DNA of 64,000 nt from Aldehydirespirator sp965219165. GTDB lineage: Bacteria; Actinomycetota; Acidimicrobiia; Acidimicrobiales; Aldehydirespiratoraceae. Within the stretch, counting starts at the first letter, position 1, and every line of letters starts with the position of its first letter. The notes under the pieces were generated by a model that worked only from the letters and a program-made list of their open reading frames with translations, was not told the DNA's origin and made no database searches. The stretch spans positions 3,596,001-3,660,000 of the forward strand of contig CBDCMW010000002.1 in assembly GCA_965219165.1 (NCBI GenBank), written 5' to 3'. This document shows positions 61,701 through 64,000 of the stretch, piece by piece. The translations under genes were made by a program, and so were the position numbers.

Positions 61701-64000
61701 TCAACCAGACCCTCGATGCCGATCCGCAGCTCCAAAGCGACACCAAAGACCCGCGCAAGCTAATGGAACGCGCCCTGCTGTGGATGCACGAGCAAGAAGC
61801 CATCAGACTCAACAAGGGCCTCACAGTGTTCCGCCCAGCGATGACCATCGCCCTCGAAGCAGAAACACGCGGGTTCCGGCAATCGGACTTCGAAGAACTC
61901 CAGCATCACTACGACCGATCTGTGCAGCAGATCCATGTGATGGCCGAGTACGCGGATCTGGGTCGACTTGATCGGCTCGCTGACGCGCTGCGGTTGGCGC
62001 TGGACTACTTCGAACTCGGCGAAGACGAGTTCGTGCGCCGCTGGCTGCCGCACCGCCGATCCGAGATGAACCGAGAGACGACCGCGGAGTCGTGGCAGGC
62101 CATCGTCGAGAGCCTGGACAACCCGCGCCAGCGCGCGCTGGTGGCAGACGACCGCGAAGCCACAAATGCGCTGGTGCTGGCAGGGCCAGGCTCAGGCAAG
62201 ACAACAGTGCTGGTGCATCGCATCGCCTATCTGGTCCGATGCAGACGCCAAGACCCCCGAGGCATCCTGGCGCTGGCCTACAACCGTCACGCCGCAGCCG
62301 AGATCCGCCGCCGGCTGCGAGACCTCATCGGCAACGACTCCCGCGGCGTGATGGTGCTCACATGCCACGCCCTGGCCATGCGGCTCATCGGCGCGAGCTT
62401 CTCCGCCGCCGCGAACCAGCCCCGCAACGAAGACATCGAAGCCGCCCTCAAAGACACCATGAAGAAAGCCACTGCCTTGTTGCGAGGCGAGGAACTGGAA
62501 GGCGAAGAGGTGGAGCCGGAGGAGGCCGAGGAATCAAGGACGAGGCTGCTGGCGGGGTTCCGGTGGATACTCGTAGACGAGTACCAAGACATCGGCCCAG
62601 AAGAATACGAGCTCATAGCGGCGCTGGCGGGACGGACAGTCTCAGACGTAGACACCCGGCTCACGATCTTCGCCGTTGGCGACGACGACCAGAACATCTA
62701 CGCATTCAACGGATCCTCACCGGAGTTCATCCGCCGCTTCGAGCAGGACTACAACGCCAGAACCTCCCTGCTGATCGAGAACTACCGCTCAAGCGGCCAC
62801 ATCATCGACGCCGCCAACGCAGTCATCGCGCCGGCACAGCCCCGGATGAAAGCCGACCACGCCATCCGCAGAAACGACCAGCGCAGCAACGACCCACCAG
62901 GAGGCATCTGGCAGAGCCTGGACCCCGTCTCCGCAGGCCGCGCACAGATCCTGGCACCCGCCGGCGACGCGATCTCACAGGCGCAAGCCGCGATCGCAGA
63001 GATGGCACGACTGTCGAACCTCACATCGGACTGGGACTGGGCACGCTGCGCGGTCATTGCACGCGAATGGAGCTACCTCGAACCGATCCGCAGCATCTGC
63101 GAATGCGACAACATCCCCGCTCAGCTGGCCAACGAAGGCGACCTGAGCATATGGCACCTGCGCGAAACCCAGTCCCTGAGACATGAAGCCCAGCGGCACG
63201 GCACAGCCCTGATACGCAACGGCGACCTCAAAGCATGGATCGACCGCCAACCCCCCGGACCATGGATCGACCTGCTGACCCAAGCCCTAGAAGAACACGA
63301 ACTCGAAACCGGCGGCGCAGAAGTACCGCCAGCGTCGTTCATCGAATGGCTCGCAGAATGGTGCCGAGACACCCGCCGTCGCCAACGCGGGCTGCTGCTG
63401 TTGACCGCGCACCGCGCCAAAGGCCTCGAATTCGACCATGTGGTCGTGCTCGACGGAGGCTGGAACCGCCGCAGCCGCCAAGAAGACACCGACGCCCCAC
63501 GGCGCCTCTACTACGTGGCCATGACCCGAGCCAAACAGACACTCACCCTGACTCGCCTACAGAATGCCCACCCCTTCCAAAGCCCGCTCAACAACAAGCC
63601 CTCAGTGTTGCGGCGGCCGCAGACCGCGTTGCCGCACCCGACACCGGAGATGGCTCGCCGCTACCGCACCCTCACCCTCAAAGACGTGGACCTGGGCTTC
63701 GCCGGCCGCAAGCCACCCAGCAACCGCGTACATCGCAGCATCAGGATCCTCACACCAGGGGACCGGCTCCAAACACGTCGCCGCCACGACCGCTGGGAAC
63801 TCCTCGACAGCGCCGGGATGCCAGTCGGCGCTCTAGCGCGCAGCTACGACACGCCCGACAACCTGCCCTGCACCCAAGCCAGAGTCGCAGCCGTCGCCAC
63901 CTGGAACAAGGATCGCTCAGACCCCCAGTACCGACAGAACCTGCACTGCGATCACTGGGAGGTCGTCATACCCGAACTCACCTTCGAACCCGCAGATTGA
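58781..64000 (+). CDS. Exonuclease-RecQ-UvrD triple fusion helicase
   Basis: 1739 residues, complete; the TGA is the last codon of the window. Residues 1-165 are DnaQ-like: SIDLEV (Asp15, Glu17), GHNIIKFD (Asp98) and DPYLDA (Asp151/Asp155) are candidate metal ligands. A cysteine cluster CGEQGCRWC near 285-293 precedes the RecQ part: LPTGTGKS (Lys345), DEAH at 443-446, and GMGIDKPDVR with QEAGRAGRD around 610-655. Winged-helix-like regions follow. A UvrD/SF1 helicase fills the last 650 residues: GPGSGKTT (Lys1140), DEYQD from 1266, GDDDQNIYAFNG, HRAKGLEFDHVVV and YVAMTRAK. It probably unwinds and digests DNA in repair or against foreign DNA. Confidence 0.92.
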   Translation: MHTADAVLSRCLSIDLEVSPRDGHVHALAGVRADTDRSMTWTLEARGDGEAGGRIACLEGDDVVSVKEGDSVKEALAALDGLAEGADFVVGHNIIKFDLPRLQAAAPGLGLLQMPVVDTLWLNPLAFPANPYHHLVKHYKDAPLKRSQRNDPYLDARLALQVFNDQQHKLAEAPPEMVTAWHWLTTNPAAAGFDLFFTALRGAQRPEVAEARDAIRAGMEGRSCESQMSRAVADAAEHGWVLAYALAWLSVSGGNSVMPPWVRHQFPAAGRLVRRLRDEACGEQGCRWCRSYHDPASELKRLFGFEAFRSEPKEPETGKPMQQTIVEAAMQGQDVLAILPTGTGKSLCYQIPALSRYYKTGALTVVLSPLVALMADQAAGLKRHGITSCVTVNGLLSMPERAEALEQVRLGDAAILLISPEQLRSVSVRSALRQREIGAWVLDEAHCLSKWGHDFRPDYRYVGRFISERAGSERTPPVLCLTATAKPEVRTEICDYFKRHLGIDMTVFDGGSRRTNLDFVVIPTSEPAKHQNIYSTLTHHLPPQTPGGAIVYCATRRRTEQVAEFLQEKGIQADRFHAGLAPEEKKTIQQRFIAGELRAIAATNAFGMGIDKPDVRLVIHADIPSSLENYLQEAGRAGRDQQQAHCVLLYTNDDVERQFGMSARSRLTRREIHGVLRALRALDRRSGRRGEVVASPGEILTEDEADDFRRDSTTDDTRVRTAVAWLEEAKLLTREENRVKIFPSSLRVASVQDAKNRLADHKLAARYRDALVAVVETLINADPDEGISTDALMEVTGLPPDRITAALNDLERLGLASNDTVMTAFVHFGVRRPSRSRLTEAADMEQQLIKMMRELAPDMDEGEQAPLNLRIAAQGLKDAGFPDARPEHVTRTLEGIARDGRGVGGGGSVAVRKHAAETVMVTLKRSWDSLAGMAKRRRAAAAALLDHFLQELPANSRGNDLLVTTTLGKLQQSINQTLDADPQLQSDTKDPRKLMERALLWMHEQEAIRLNKGLTVFRPAMTIALEAETRGFRQSDFEELQHHYDRSVQQIHVMAEYADLGRLDRLADALRLALDYFELGEDEFVRRWLPHRRSEMNRETTAESWQAIVESLDNPRQRALVADDREATNALVLAGPGSGKTTVLVHRIAYLVRCRRQDPRGILALAYNRHAAAEIRRRLRDLIGNDSRGVMVLTCHALAMRLIGASFSAAANQPRNEDIEAALKDTMKKATALLRGEELEGEEVEPEEAEESRTRLLAGFRWILVDEYQDIGPEEYELIAALAGRTVSDVDTRLTIFAVGDDDQNIYAFNGSSPEFIRRFEQDYNARTSLLIENYRSSGHIIDAANAVIAPAQPRMKADHAIRRNDQRSNDPPGGIWQSLDPVSAGRAQILAPAGDAISQAQAAIAEMARLSNLTSDWDWARCAVIAREWSYLEPIRSICECDNIPAQLANEGDLSIWHLRETQSLRHEAQRHGTALIRNGDLKAWIDRQPPGPWIDLLTQALEEHELETGGAEVPPASFIEWLAEWCRDTRRRQRGLLLLTAHRAKGLEFDHVVVLDGGWNRRSRQEDTDAPRRLYYVAMTRAKQTLTLTRLQNAHPFQSPLNNKPSVLRRPQTALPHPTPEMARRYRTLTLKDVDLGFAGRKPPSNRVHRSIRILTPGDRLQTRRRHDRWELLDSAGMPVGALARSYDTPDNLPCTQARVAAVATWNKDRSDPQYRQNLHCDHWEVVIPELTFEPAD

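Overview
The window is high-GC DNA with dense GTG/ATG starts and many ATGA or GTGA stop/start overlaps. It looks like an actinobacterium, most probably class Acidimicrobiia. Support comes from a mycothiol-type MshA next to a YbjN protein, an actinobacterial AccE-like subunit after an acyl-CoA carboxylase beta subunit, a split b6-like cytochrome b, and S-layer-homology-like triplets on a secreted enzyme. The class assignment is inference; no rRNA is present.

Layout. 1-14779 (minus) is one long respiratory cluster. In transcription order it holds a small membrane protein, a 2x[4Fe-4S] ferredoxin, cytochrome b N-terminal half, cytochrome b C-terminal half, Rieske protein, di-heme cytochrome c, an unknown membrane protein, then nuoA-B-C-D-E-F-G and the start of nuoH. 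A good sigma70-like promoter and a perfect 16-bp inverted repeat precede it (14933-15027). 15071-16801 carries ybjN and mshA. 17356-20058 is a secreted animal-type haem peroxidase with three SLH-like repeats and lower GC. 20185-31098 is housekeeping: moaD, a phosphatase, DUF45 peptidase, DUF2237, tRNA-Lys, cyclophilin, aat, accE/accD, a flavin-binding protein and lipoproteins. 31235-39925 is a complete amino-sugar locus: ROK regulator with its own operator, ABC importer, ROK kinase, NagA and NagB. 39998-46966 holds an epoxide hydrolase, ATP-dependent DNA ligase, a 5'-3' exonuclease, methylmalonyl-CoA epimerase, recR, dnaX and the SRP RNA. After tRNA-Ser (47033-47117) the DNA becomes accessory: a frameshifted FN3 gene, a periplasmic binding lipoprotein, a GH3 glycosidase, a TSUP permease, a LysR regulator, an IS graveyard (57107-58660), and a 1739-residue exonuclease-RecQ-UvrD fusion ending at the last base.

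The most unusual signal is in the respiratory cluster. At several gene junctions the stop/start overlap has been tandemly copied. Each copy is a complete mini-cistron (8-14 codons) that stops on the start codon of the next copy or gene. The nuoG/nuoH array (5 units) and the nuoA/nuoB array (3.7 units) share the same 32-bp period but not the same sequence. Single extra copies lie at nuoD/nuoE and at the cytochrome c/unknown gene junction. Other 33-51 bp tandem duplications occur through the window. The second candidate for follow-up is the exonuclease-RecQ-UvrD fusion beside the IS debris.
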